From the NCBI RefSeq assembly GCF_015686655.1, contig NZ_JADPMP010000009.1:186001-250000 (forward strand): DNA of 64,000 nucleotides. Direction: 5' to 3'. Under the pieces are notes generated by a model. It saw only the letters and a list, made by a program, of their open reading frames with translations. It was not told where the DNA came from and did no database searches. Numbering within the stretch: position 1 is the stretch's first letter; each line of letters starts with the position of its first letter. Made by a program: the position numbers and the translations under genes. The stretch is from Pontibacter sp. FD36 (GTDB lineage: Bacteria; Bacteroidota; Bacteroidia; Cytophagales; Hymenobacteraceae). Shown here one piece after another: positions 1 through 8,104 of this stretch.

Positions 1-2060
1 GAAGTGCTTCCGCTTACAGGTATGCCCTCGGCTGTTTGCCCCTGCACCCGTATCTCAAATACTCCCGTTTCGTCGGAGGTATAAAACGTGAAGGTGGCAT
101 TTCCGTCAGCTCCGACCTGCAGGTATGGCTGCCAATAAAGCTGTTGCCGGAAGTCTGGCAGCTGCGTCGCGTCGTTAGAGGCAGCCGCCGGCACTACAAA
201 GTTCCGGGGCAAGTTGTATTGTTCATACAGCACAGGCAGGCCCTTCGCTTTTAGTCGCTCCCGGGCCTCACCGCTTTTGGTGTAGATGGCAAACATGCCA
301 TTGTCTACCAGACGTCCCAGGTTGCCGGCATACAGCTTCTCCTCTGACCAGGCTATCTCGATAGAGGCGATGTCGTTCAGGTCGAGCGCCATGATCTCGT
401 CCATATTCTCCAGGATGACGCCGTCCAGCAGGTATAGCGGTTCGTCCTTCATCATGCGCTTGGTTCCGGGGGCCACGTAAAGCAGTCGCACGGTTTGCCT
501 GCCCTTTTTCTTACGCATGCGCAGGTTGGTACTCACTTCCCGGATAGCCTCCTCTACATCCTGAAAAGCAACGTAGTCATCCAGCTTGAACACCCGGTCG
601 GCTGGCAAACGTGGTAGTGGAGAGGCCGCATGAGGTTCTGTCAGGCCATAGATGTCCTGGATATTAGTACGGGTATAGTGTTTCTTCGCAACGCTTATGA
701 CATGTGAGGGCAGCGCCTGCACAAAAGCGGTGTCTAACTGCTTGGCAAAAGTCTCCTGCTGAAATGGTCCCTTCACGCCTTCCTGCCGTACGGGTTCCAC
801 TAAGGGCTCCCGTGCGAACCGGGCTTCTGTTTCATTTTTTGCGATGGCCTCCCAGAGTTCCTGGTCGGTTTCGTGTTCCAGCCGCAGTTCATTTGTAGCG
901 ACAAAACCACCAGGTTGCTGAAGTGCTGCTCGTCGCTCGGCCACGGAGGTCGAGAGCCAGGCATTGGCCGGCAGCCCTTTCACTGTAACGGTTACCTGCT
1001 GGCGGGTACCATACTGCTGACGGTCGGCCTGTACCCCTATACCTGCTGCACGTGGCATCACAATGCGCTGCTCAGCTTCTACCAAACCGCCCGTGTTGAG
1101 CAGTAGCAACCTGCACTGCGGTTGCGCTGCATCTGCCCACGGCACGGTGACTTGCTCTGCCCCCGTCACGTGCTGCGCAAAATATACCTTGCCTCCCGAT
1201 GCGGCCACCAGCACATGACTTACAGTTGATTGCCCCTGCACATTTACTTCTATACCTGTCGGGCTTACTTTTCCAACTGCTAATACTACGCCCTGTTTTT
1301 TAGGTTTGGGGAGCATTACCTGCTGAGGTGCGTAGTTAGCTGCCTGTACCTGTGCTACCAGTTCCTGCTGTTCTGTAGCCGTCAGGCTGAACAGGGCTAT
1401 ACCTGATGCGTCACTTTTAAAAGAGGCAAGCGTTTGGCCGGCTGTATCAGCCACTATGCCTTGTGCGGCTATACCTATACCTGCGGCATTGGTCACGGTC
1501 GCTATTATTTTGGTAGGCACTCCCGCCGGCCAAACACCGGACTCAGGTAAAAATCGCACCTGAAGGGGGCTAGCTGTTACCGCACGTCCTTCCAGCGCCT
1601 TTACTTCGTTCGGGTTGACAATGGTGAGCTGCTCCTGGCAGTGCTGTTGCGTACTGAAATTTCGCATCCAGTTGGTGGCAGCCCGTAAGGTATAGCTGCC
1701 CGATGGCATGTTTTCAGGCAACAGGAAATCTCCCTGTGCTTTTCCATCCTCCAGCACCAGTCGCTGGTTGATCAGGGTGCTGCCTTTTGCATCCAGCAGC
1801 TCTACATAAAGCACCCGACTGGCGGGAGCAGTGGAGTTTTTGCGCACAGCAGCACTGTACCAGAGTCGCTCGCCTGCCATGTACCAGGGCTGACTGTGTA
1901 CCAATTGCACCTGCTCGTCTGAAAGCTGGCGCTGTACCTGGGCGGCAGCTACTTTGGCAACCTGCTCCTGCTGCGCAAAAGCCGGTAAGCTGAGCAAGGG
2001 AGCTACTGCCAGTAGCAGCCTGGCCGTTATTTTGGGGATGCTATGAAAGGCTATGTGCAT
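1..2060 (-). CDS. Macroglobulin/TonB-plug-like exported protein, 3' end outside window
   Basis: An open frame of about 686 codons starts at the ATG at 2058-2060 and runs off the left edge, so the C terminus is missing. Residues 1-29 form a signal peptide ending AFA before QQ. Residues of about 45-140 resemble the MG2-type beta domain of alpha-2-macroglobulin-like proteins (WYMAGERLWYSA, then LYVELLDAKG, PSGSYTLRA). Near residues 530-595 is a plug-like stretch (PLYLLDGVILENMDEIMAL, DLNDIASIEI) like TonB receptor plugs, and the visible end (TFYTSDETGVFEIRVQG) looks macroglobulin-like again. It is the last visible gene of the operon with the TonB receptor at 4226-6910 and two DUF4249 lipoproteins, 16 bp behind the second. 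Such proteins usually accompany Bacteroidota surface uptake systems. The role in the periplasm or outer membrane is inferred and the substrate is unknown. Confidence 0.8.
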   Translation of the reverse strand, partial: MHIAFHSIPKITARLLLAVAPLLSLPAFAQQEQVAKVAAAQVQRQLSDEQVQLVHSQPWYMAGERLWYSAAVRKNSTAPASRVLYVELLDAKGSTLINQRLVLEDGKAQGDFLLPENMPSGSYTLRAATNWMRNFSTQQHCQEQLTIVNPNEVKALEGRAVTASPLQVRFLPESGVWPAGVPTKIIATVTNAAGIGIAAQGIVADTAGQTLASFKSDASGIALFSLTATEQQELVAQVQAANYAPQQVMLPKPKKQGVVLAVGKVSPTGIEVNVQGQSTVSHVLVAASGGKVYFAQHVTGAEQVTVPWADAAQPQCRLLLLNTGGLVEAEQRIVMPRAAGIGVQADRQQYGTRQQVTVTVKGLPANAWLSTSVAERRAALQQPGGFVATNELRLEHETDQELWEAIAKNETEARFAREPLVEPVRQEGVKGPFQQETFAKQLDTAFVQALPSHVISVAKKHYTRTNIQDIYGLTEPHAASPLPRLPADRVFKLDDYVAFQDVEEAIREVSTNLRMRKKKGRQTVRLLYVAPGTKRMMKDEPLYLLDGVILENMDEIMALDLNDIASIEIAWSEEKLYAGNLGRLVDNGMFAIYTKSGEARERLKAKGLPVLYEQYNLPRNFVVPAAASNDATQLPDFRQQLYWQPYLQVGADGNATFTFYTSDETGVFEIRVQGQTAEGIPVSGST

Positions 2061-2076
2061 CTGTTTGATTTAAATG

Positions 2077-3147
2077 TTAGAAGCCGATTGGCCGTTCGTT
2101 GGTTACATTCGGGTACAAGAAGGTGTAGCGGCAGTCGCCAAGAGGTAATTCATATGGCAAACCCGGGAAAGGGGCATAAAACATGCGTTGGATCACGATG
2201 AAATCTTCTACCATGGAAGAGGCGGTGAAATACCCGACCACCCGTTCTTCGGGATTAGTGACGCTGTACATGTTGCCGTTGATGCGTGCCGGAGGCGGAT
2301 CGAAAATACTGCCCACGCTGGTCTGCTGCTCATTGAACAGGCGCCAGAACTCGTAAGCTTCGCCAGTCAGAGAAAACTGTCTGATCTTAATGCGGTATTT
2401 GGTTGGGATATCGGCAGGCACCACTACCACAGGCTGCTCAAAATAGCGGCCATTCACCAGCCTATCGTTGTTTGCTACCACTTTAGTGTTAATGCTGCCC
2501 ATATTGGCCCAGCACACGGAAGGCACTGGCGCATCGCCTGTGTTGGTATAAAACTCGAATACCCCCTCTGTGTCCCAGCGATAGTAGTTGCCTCGCTCTG
2601 GCGGGTCCTGCACTTGGGCCTTTACTTCAAAACCCACCGACCTGCGCTCGATCAGCATACCTGCTGAGTTGCGCACTACGTCTACAAACTGCTTAAACTC
2701 ATAGCTTATACCCTGGATGGCTGGCACAGGGCGCAACAGTTCCGGACGTGATGTATACTCCCGTCCATCGGGCAAAATAATGTGCAAGGTGTAGCTCCTG
2801 CCCTGCGCTACCTGGTAGTCATCCGCACTCAGCGTATACACGCCATTTCTGGCCCCTTCATACAGCGGCATGCTGTTGCCGAGGTTGTCTTGTATGGTTA
2901 CAGTGGCATTGTGCACACGCTCTACAATTACCTGCTGGTTTTCGCTATCAAAAGGGGCAGTCCAGGTGAGGGTTACTTTATTCAGCTCCGGGTTATTCTG
3001 ATCTGTGATCATGCCGCTCACCACCAGTGACTTCTGCTCTGTTCCGGTCTGGAGTTCAAAAGGATCCACGCAAGCCTGCAGCAGGACGATGATCAGTAGC
3101 ATGGCCCACGGGAGGATGTGACAATATGTGTTTTTTACTCGCTGCAT
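2077..3147 (-). CDS. DUF4249 lipoprotein (second copy)
   Basis: This is a 356-residue lipoprotein. The chosen start (ATG at 3145-3147) gives a short basic N terminus, a hydrophobic stretch and a lipobox ending LLQAC followed by VDPFEL. A longer in-frame start at 3222 would overlap the previous gene and bury the signal peptide. Conserved DUF4249 features are visible: LVVSGMITDQNNPELNKVTLTW near the N terminus, a central YRW in an aromatic context, and FDPPPARINGNMYSVTNPEERVVGYF near the end. It is clearly paralogous to the gene just upstream at 3171-4229 (same FDPPPA, same EFWRLF, same order), with a 23-bp spacer. DUF4249 has no established function. Its place behind a TonB receptor suggests a surface or periplasmic lipoprotein partner. 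Confidence 0.88.
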   Translation of the reverse strand: MQRVKNTYCHILPWAMLLIIVLLQACVDPFELQTGTEQKSLVVSGMITDQNNPELNKVTLTWTAPFDSENQQVIVERVHNATVTIQDNLGNSMPLYEGARNGVYTLSADDYQVAQGRSYTLHIILPDGREYTSRPELLRPVPAIQGISYEFKQFVDVVRNSAGMLIERRSVGFEVKAQVQDPPERGNYYRWDTEGVFEFYTNTGDAPVPSVCWANMGSINTKVVANNDRLVNGRYFEQPVVVVPADIPTKYRIKIRQFSLTGEAYEFWRLFNEQQTSVGSIFDPPPARINGNMYSVTNPEERVVGYFTASSMVEDFIVIQRMFYAPFPGLPYELPLGDCRYTFLYPNVTNERPIGF

Positions 3148-3170
3148 TGAAAGACAATAATCTGTAAATC

Positions 3171-4229
3171 TTAAAAACCAGCCGGTTTCATGGCGGTGCT
3201 GTTCGGAAAAAGAATCCGGCAATCCTGGGGCGGCACCACAAAAGGTGGCTCGTAAGGCCCACTTCGGAAAGGAGCGTGCACTGCCCTGTCGATTAGAATA
3301 CCTTTTTCGCTAACCCCCGAAGCGCCAAAATACCCGATCACCTCTTCTGCCGGATTGCTTAAGCTGTATAGATTGCCCCGTATTTTGGCGGGTGGCGGAT
3401 CAAATATGCTTCCTACGCTGGATTGCTGCTGTTCAAAAAGCCGCCAGAACTCATAAGCCTGTGCGGTGAGCGCATACTGCCGCACTCTGACCAGGTACTT
3501 GGTAGGCATGTCAGCAGGCAATACTACGACCGTCTGCTTATGCGTATTTCCGTTAAAGAGCCTGTCGCCCGCAGTTACAGCTCTGCCTGTAACACGCCCT
3601 GCAAAAGACCAGCATTGGGTAGCAGGTATAGGAATGGCATCGGGAGCGCGACTGAAGTACTCGAATACACCGGTTGCATCCCAGCGGTAGTAGTTAGCGG
3701 TGCCAGCCGGATCTGCCAGGGTAGCGTATACCTCAAAGCCTTCTGAGGTCTGCTCTACCAGTTCGCCGCTGCCATTTCTGACAACTTCGGTAAACTCTTT
3801 GAAGGTATAGGTCACGTGCTCTATCTGCGGAGATGGCTGCAGCAGCTCGGGTGCCGATTCATACTCCCGGCCGTCGGGCAACTTGATGTACAGCCTATAG
3901 TGCTGCCCAACTTCCCCTGCCAGGTACTGAGGCAGGAAGTAAACTCCCCGCTCCCCCTCAATCAGCTGAAACCCTGCACCCCGATTATCCAGAATTTTGA
4001 CGTAGGCTCCCAGCACAGGCCTATTGTACACAACCTTATTTTCACTGTCAAATGATTCTGACCAGGAGATGCTCACTTTGTTCAGCGTTTCGTCGGGGCG
4101 ATCTGTGATCAGCCCGCTCACCACCAGTTGGGGCTCCGTCTCCCCGGTCTGTATCGCAATCGGATCAATACAACCAGACGTCCCTAAGCCAATCACAGCC
4201 ACCAGCCAACTCAGCAACAGCTTTCTCAT
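3171..4229 (-). CDS. DUF4249 lipoprotein (first copy)
   Basis: This 352-residue lipoprotein has the signal MRKLLLSWLVAVIGLGTSGC with the acylated Cys at residue 20, then IDPIAIQTGETEPQLVVSG. The DUF4249 pattern is complete: LNKVSISWSESF, YRWDATGVFEYF, YEFWRLFEQQQSSVGSIFDPPPAKIRGNLYSLSNPAEEVIGYF. Its ATG overlaps the TGA of the TonB receptor in an ATGA arrangement at 4226-4229, which implies translational coupling and a close functional link to the receptor. It aligns with the next gene downstream, so the pair looks like a tandem duplication that has since diverged. Role inferred: partner of the receptor at the outer membrane. No ligand can be read from the sequence. Confidence 0.9.
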   Translation of the reverse strand: MRKLLLSWLVAVIGLGTSGCIDPIAIQTGETEPQLVVSGLITDRPDETLNKVSISWSESFDSENKVVYNRPVLGAYVKILDNRGAGFQLIEGERGVYFLPQYLAGEVGQHYRLYIKLPDGREYESAPELLQPSPQIEHVTYTFKEFTEVVRNGSGELVEQTSEGFEVYATLADPAGTANYYRWDATGVFEYFSRAPDAIPIPATQCWSFAGRVTGRAVTAGDRLFNGNTHKQTVVVLPADMPTKYLVRVRQYALTAQAYEFWRLFEQQQSSVGSIFDPPPAKIRGNLYSLSNPAEEVIGYFGASGVSEKGILIDRAVHAPFRSGPYEPPFVVPPQDCRILFPNSTAMKPAGF

Positions 4230-6910
4230 CGTGTGATCTTGAAATTGTAAGTAATGGCTGGTACCGCCGATCCGATCACCGATAGCCTGTAAGCCTGTGG
4301 AATAGTGCCGCCGTAGGCTGGTTTGAAGAAGACCGAATAAGGATTTTTGCGCCCGTACACGTTGTATACCGAGAAGGCCCAGCTGCTCACCCAGTTGGCG
4401 TTTCGCTTGTTGGTGCCGTCTATCACAAACGCCAGGTCCAGGCGGTGGTAGTCCGGTATGCGGTGCTGGTTGCGGTCGCTGTAGTTCACGATCAGCAGCC
4501 CATCGATGTAGCCCACTGATTCCGGATAAGTGATCGGTCTGCCGGTGCTGTAAGTAAAGTTGGCTGACAGACTGATCAGGCGGGTCAGCTGCTGGTTCAT
4601 GACCAAGGTAAGGTCATGCGGTTTGTCGAAGTTTGCCGGGAAGAAATTGCCGTTGTTGATGCGCTCTTCGGGTGTAGGGCCATTGACGCGGCGGAGCGAC
4701 CTGGAATAGGTATAGCTTGCCCAGCCCGTCAGCTTTTTGCCCTTACGGCGCATCATCAGCTCCAGACCGTAAGCCTTGCCCTCGCCTGGCAGCAGGTCCG
4801 CATCTAGTGTGTTGTTGAGAAGGAGCCGGGCACCGTCTTTATACTCCACCAGGTCGTGCAGCTTTTTATAGTAGGCCTCCGCCGAGAGTTCAATAGTATT
4901 GTCCTGCAGGTTTTTGAAGAAGCCAAGCGCCACCTGATCGCCGATCTGCGGGCGCAGGTTCGGGTTGCTCGTTTTCCAGATATCCACCGGGGAGGCTGCC
5001 GTTGTATTAGATATCAGGTGAATGTATTGCGCCATGCGGTTGTAGCCCAGCTTCACCGAGCTATTTTCGCCCAGGCTTATTTTAAGGGAAGCACGTGGCT
5101 CAAAGTTACCATACTGCTGAATCACGCCGCCATTGCTGTAGCTCAGTGTATCAATGATAGTAGACTCCCTGCGTGGCGACTCCGGATCGTACACGTACAC
5201 ATCGCCCGGCCCCAGGTTATAGTATGAAGAGTAGCGCAATCCGTAGCTAACTGATATCCTCGGGCTAAGGGCGTATTCGTGGTCCAGGTATAGCGCGGCT
5301 TCAACGGAGCGCTCCCGCGGCATGCTGACAGGCAGCAGACTGGACAGTTCTGAGCCGGGCGTTAGGGTGCCGGGACTGAATTCATACCAGGAGGACGAGG
5401 CACCCAGGCCCATTTTATGCCGCACAGTAGGTTCGTAGTTCAGGTCTGCCCTAATCTGCTTGTATTTTATCTCTGAGTCGAGGGTATAGCTGAAGGGATC
5501 TGTTTCGGCCTCCACGCCATAGTCATAGTCACCCACCACACCCGTTACGCTCGACAGGAGTTTGTCACTGAAGGTGTGGTTCCAGCGGGCAGTTGCAGTA
5601 GCGGTGCCCCAGGTATAAGTGGTATCAGCCCCAAAACGGAAACCATCGCGGCTCAGGTAGCCTGACACCATCAACTGATCTTTGGCACTGATCGTATAGT
5701 CGACCTTGGCATTGAAGTCGTAAAAATAGCCGTCGCTGTCGCGCACGGACTTGTCAGGCACATAGCGCAGTGCCAACCCCGGGTAAGCGCCACGGGCTCC
5801 GAGTACAAAAGAAGCTTTGTCTTTCAGCAGCGGCCCTTCCACCATCAGGCGGCTGGCCAGCAAACCGATGCCTCCGCTCAGGATCGGCGCTTTTTTGTTA
5901 CCCTCTTTTAGCTCCGCGTCCAGCACCGACGAGATGCGCCCGCCATACCTGGCAGGTATACCGCCGCGGTACAGGGTAACATCCTGCACCATATCCGGGT
6001 TAAAAACTGAGAAGAAGCCGAACAGGTGAGACGCACTGAAAAGCGGTGCCTGGTCCTGCAGGATCAGGTTCTGGTCGATACTGCCCCCGCGCACATTGAA
6101 GCCGCTGGCCCCCTCCCCTACAGTGGTAACGCCGGGCAGCGCAATTACGCTCCGCAACACATCCACCTCTCCCAGGAAGTTAGGCATCTTGCGCACTTCC
6201 TGTATTGACAAACGTGCCACGCCCATCTCCAGACTTTCCACGTTATGGTCAGGCGCTTTGGCCGATATCTCTACTTCCCGCAGCTGGTTGCTAACTTCAA
6301 AGAGCTCGACATTCATGGTGCGGCTCTGCTGCAGGCTAACCCGCCGCTGGTCCTCCACCATGCCAATGGCCCGCACCCGCAAGGTATAGTTACCTGCCGG
6401 CACCGACAAGGTATACCTGCCCTGCTCGTCGGCAACAGTGCCTTTTCCTGTTTCCACAAGCAGCACGGTGGCTCCTATAAAAGGCTCGCCTGTTTTGGCA
6501 CTGCGCACCTGTCCGCTCAGCGTCACAATGCGCTCAGCGGCCTTCCCTGCGGCAGCTGCCCCTGACGTCACTGTATCAGACCGAAAAATGGAAGCCGCAG
6601 AAAGAGGCACCAGCACTACGGTGTGGTCATCGTACAGCACAAACGACAGTTGGGCTTTTTCCAAAAGTCTTTGAAAAGCACTTGTGAGTGGCTCCTGCTC
6701 AAAGGTCTGGGTCACCTGTATACCTTCCACCCAGTCGGGCTGGTAAAACACGCGCAGTTTGTGCTTCTGCTGCAGGTCTTGCAGCACTGCGTTCAGGGGC
6801 TGGTTCTGATAGCTGGCCGTGATGCGTATCTGCCCGGCGTCCTGCGCCCAGGTATAGCCTGACAATAGCATCAGTACTGCAAGCAGAAAATAGTGGTAGC
6901 GTCTTTTCAT
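4226..6910 (-). CDS. TonB-dependent receptor with STN and carboxypeptidase-like domains
   Basis: This is an outer-membrane active transporter of 894 residues. I chose the ATG at 6908-6910 because it begins a proper signal peptide (MKRRYHYFLLAVLMLLSGY, cleavage after WAQ at about 23). A start 22 codons upstream only adds a basic leader. Residues of about 26-103 form an STN (secretin/TonB short N-terminal) domain, 129-215 a carboxypeptidase-regulatory-like beta sandwich (VTLSGQVRSAKTGEPFIGATV), and about 230-345 the plug (GVTTVGEGASGFNVRGG). The rest is the beta barrel, ending YNFKITR. STN domains are often tied to sigma/anti-sigma trans-envelope signalling, but no such pair lies in the window. 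It heads an operon with two DUF4249 lipoproteins and the partial gene at 1-2060. The substrate is unknown. Confidence 0.92.
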   Translation of the reverse strand: MKRRYHYFLLAVLMLLSGYTWAQDAGQIRITASYQNQPLNAVLQDLQQKHKLRVFYQPDWVEGIQVTQTFEQEPLTSAFQRLLEKAQLSFVLYDDHTVVLVPLSAASIFRSDTVTSGAAAAGKAAERIVTLSGQVRSAKTGEPFIGATVLLVETGKGTVADEQGRYTLSVPAGNYTLRVRAIGMVEDQRRVSLQQSRTMNVELFEVSNQLREVEISAKAPDHNVESLEMGVARLSIQEVRKMPNFLGEVDVLRSVIALPGVTTVGEGASGFNVRGGSIDQNLILQDQAPLFSASHLFGFFSVFNPDMVQDVTLYRGGIPARYGGRISSVLDAELKEGNKKAPILSGGIGLLASRLMVEGPLLKDKASFVLGARGAYPGLALRYVPDKSVRDSDGYFYDFNAKVDYTISAKDQLMVSGYLSRDGFRFGADTTYTWGTATATARWNHTFSDKLLSSVTGVVGDYDYGVEAETDPFSYTLDSEIKYKQIRADLNYEPTVRHKMGLGASSSWYEFSPGTLTPGSELSSLLPVSMPRERSVEAALYLDHEYALSPRISVSYGLRYSSYYNLGPGDVYVYDPESPRRESTIIDTLSYSNGGVIQQYGNFEPRASLKISLGENSSVKLGYNRMAQYIHLISNTTAASPVDIWKTSNPNLRPQIGDQVALGFFKNLQDNTIELSAEAYYKKLHDLVEYKDGARLLLNNTLDADLLPGEGKAYGLELMMRRKGKKLTGWASYTYSRSLRRVNGPTPEERINNGNFFPANFDKPHDLTLVMNQQLTRLISLSANFTYSTGRPITYPESVGYIDGLLIVNYSDRNQHRIPDYHRLDLAFVIDGTNKRNANWVSSWAFSVYNVYGRKNPYSVFFKPAYGGTIPQAYRLSVIGSAVPAITYNFKITR

Positions 6911-7095
6911 AAAACGGAGGTGCGGTTGGCGTATGTGCGCAGCAGGTATAAAAGGAGCTGCTTTGCACCTTAGCAATATATAGTTTTAACATTGAATTTG
7001 AAAATTTTGAATTCGGCTCTACCTGAAAGCTTTAGCTGATTGCCATTACCTTAGCCCAGTAGAATCGTACATAATAACAGGAAAGCCCCAAGCCT

Positions 7096-7491
7096 ATGTC
7101 AGACGCGGACAAAGAGTTGATCAAGAAGCTCAAGAAGAAGCTGAAAGTACAGGAGCAGAAAAACGCGGAGATACGTGACCACATGGCGGCAGAACGCACC
7201 ATCTTCGCCAATGAACGTACTCTGATGGCTTACCTGCGCACCGCCATGACCATATCAGTAGGTGGTTTTGTTGCCATCAAGCTTTCCGATGATCTGTACC
7301 TGGAAATCATTGGCGTTATCCTGATTCCCATCGGCATTATACTGGGTGTTTACAGCTTTATCAGGTATAGACACAAGCAGCGTATCATTGAGAATCACCA
7401 CCAGGGTTACTGCCCTACCAGTCATGAACACGAGCGGGCACATGATGACCTGCTACAGCCCGGCGAAAACGGCAAGCAGCCTTCAACGTGA
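7096..7491 (+). CDS. DUF202 (YidH-family) membrane protein, copy 1
   Basis: This is a small inner-membrane protein of 131 residues. The N-terminal 35 residues are a charged Lys/Glu-rich coiled-coil-like segment (KELIKKLKKKLKVQEQKNAEI). The DUF202 signature follows (RTIFANERTLMAYLRTAMT), then two hydrophobic helices (ISVGGFVAIKL; EIIGVILIPIGIILGVYSFI) and a short His-rich tail. The family is widespread and has no firm function. It is followed by a close paralogue at 7590-7973, apparently transcribed together. It starts about 185 bp from the divergent TonB operon. Confidence 0.85.
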   Translation: MSDADKELIKKLKKKLKVQEQKNAEIRDHMAAERTIFANERTLMAYLRTAMTISVGGFVAIKLSDDLYLEIIGVILIPIGIILGVYSFIRYRHKQRIIENHHQGYCPTSHEHERAHDDLLQPGENGKQPST

Positions 7492-7589
7492 TAGAAACCA
7501 TTATTCGGGATTCAACCGATGACTTTACAAAAGCTGACAGCTATGCCTTCCCTCGCATTAGTTTCGTATATTTCTCAAAAAGCGAAAAA

Positions 7590-7973
7590 ATGCAGGCGCC
7601 GGAACAAGACGAGATCAAAAAGCTGAAGAAGAAAATCCAGAAGCTGGAGAAGAAAAACTCGGAAATACGGGACGAGATGGCTATACAGCGCACCATCTTC
7701 GCCAACGAGCGTACCCTGATGGCTTATTTCCGAACGGCCATTGCGCTCATAGCCGGTGGTTTTGCCGCTATTAAGTTTTCGCAGCACATGTACATGGAGC
7801 TGATCGGGCTTACCCTGATGCCGATCGGGATACTATTGGCTGTGTATAGCTTTGTACGCTACCTGAATAAGCAGAAACTGATCCAACGCCATCGGCAGGA
7901 CTACCAACCCACGAGCCACCACCACGAGGAACTTCACGAAAAACAGGCATCACGCTACGGAAACATAGATTGA
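7590..7973 (+). CDS. DUF202 (YidH-family) membrane protein, copy 2
   Basis: This 127-residue paralogue of the preceding gene has the same plan: a Lys-rich coiled-coil-like start (EIKKLKKKIQKLEKKNSEI), the signature RTIFANERTLMAYFRTAIA, two membrane helices, then a His-rich end (TSHHHEELHEK). I chose the ATG at 7590, which matches the length and start of copy 1. An in-frame ATG at 7488 overlaps the end of copy 1 and adds 34 residues without family resemblance. The pair is a tandem duplication with well-diverged bases but conserved protein motifs. Confidence 0.82.
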   Translation: MQAPEQDEIKKLKKKIQKLEKKNSEIRDEMAIQRTIFANERTLMAYFRTAIALIAGGFAAIKFSQHMYMELIGLTLMPIGILLAVYSFVRYLNKQKLIQRHRQDYQPTSHHHEELHEKQASRYGNID

Positions 7974-8072
7974 GGTAAAAGCTAAGGATAATTGCTAAAA
8001 GCTAAACCATTTAGCGCTGATCTCTGTTAAGAAGGGTTAGCATCTTCGAGTCCGGAGGAGCTGATATTTTTG

Positions 8073-8080
8073 TACCTTTG
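8073..8080 (+). promoter_or_regulatory. Candidate -7 element for uvrA
   Basis: TACCTTTG matches the Bacteroidota -7 consensus TAnnTTTG and lies 24 bases before the uvrA ATG, a suitable distance for a short leader. I could not pick a convincing -33 TTTG at the usual 19-21 base spacing, so this stays a partial match. Confidence 0.4.
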
Positions 8081-8104
8081 CTATTTAAAATCAAGCATTC
8101 CTGA

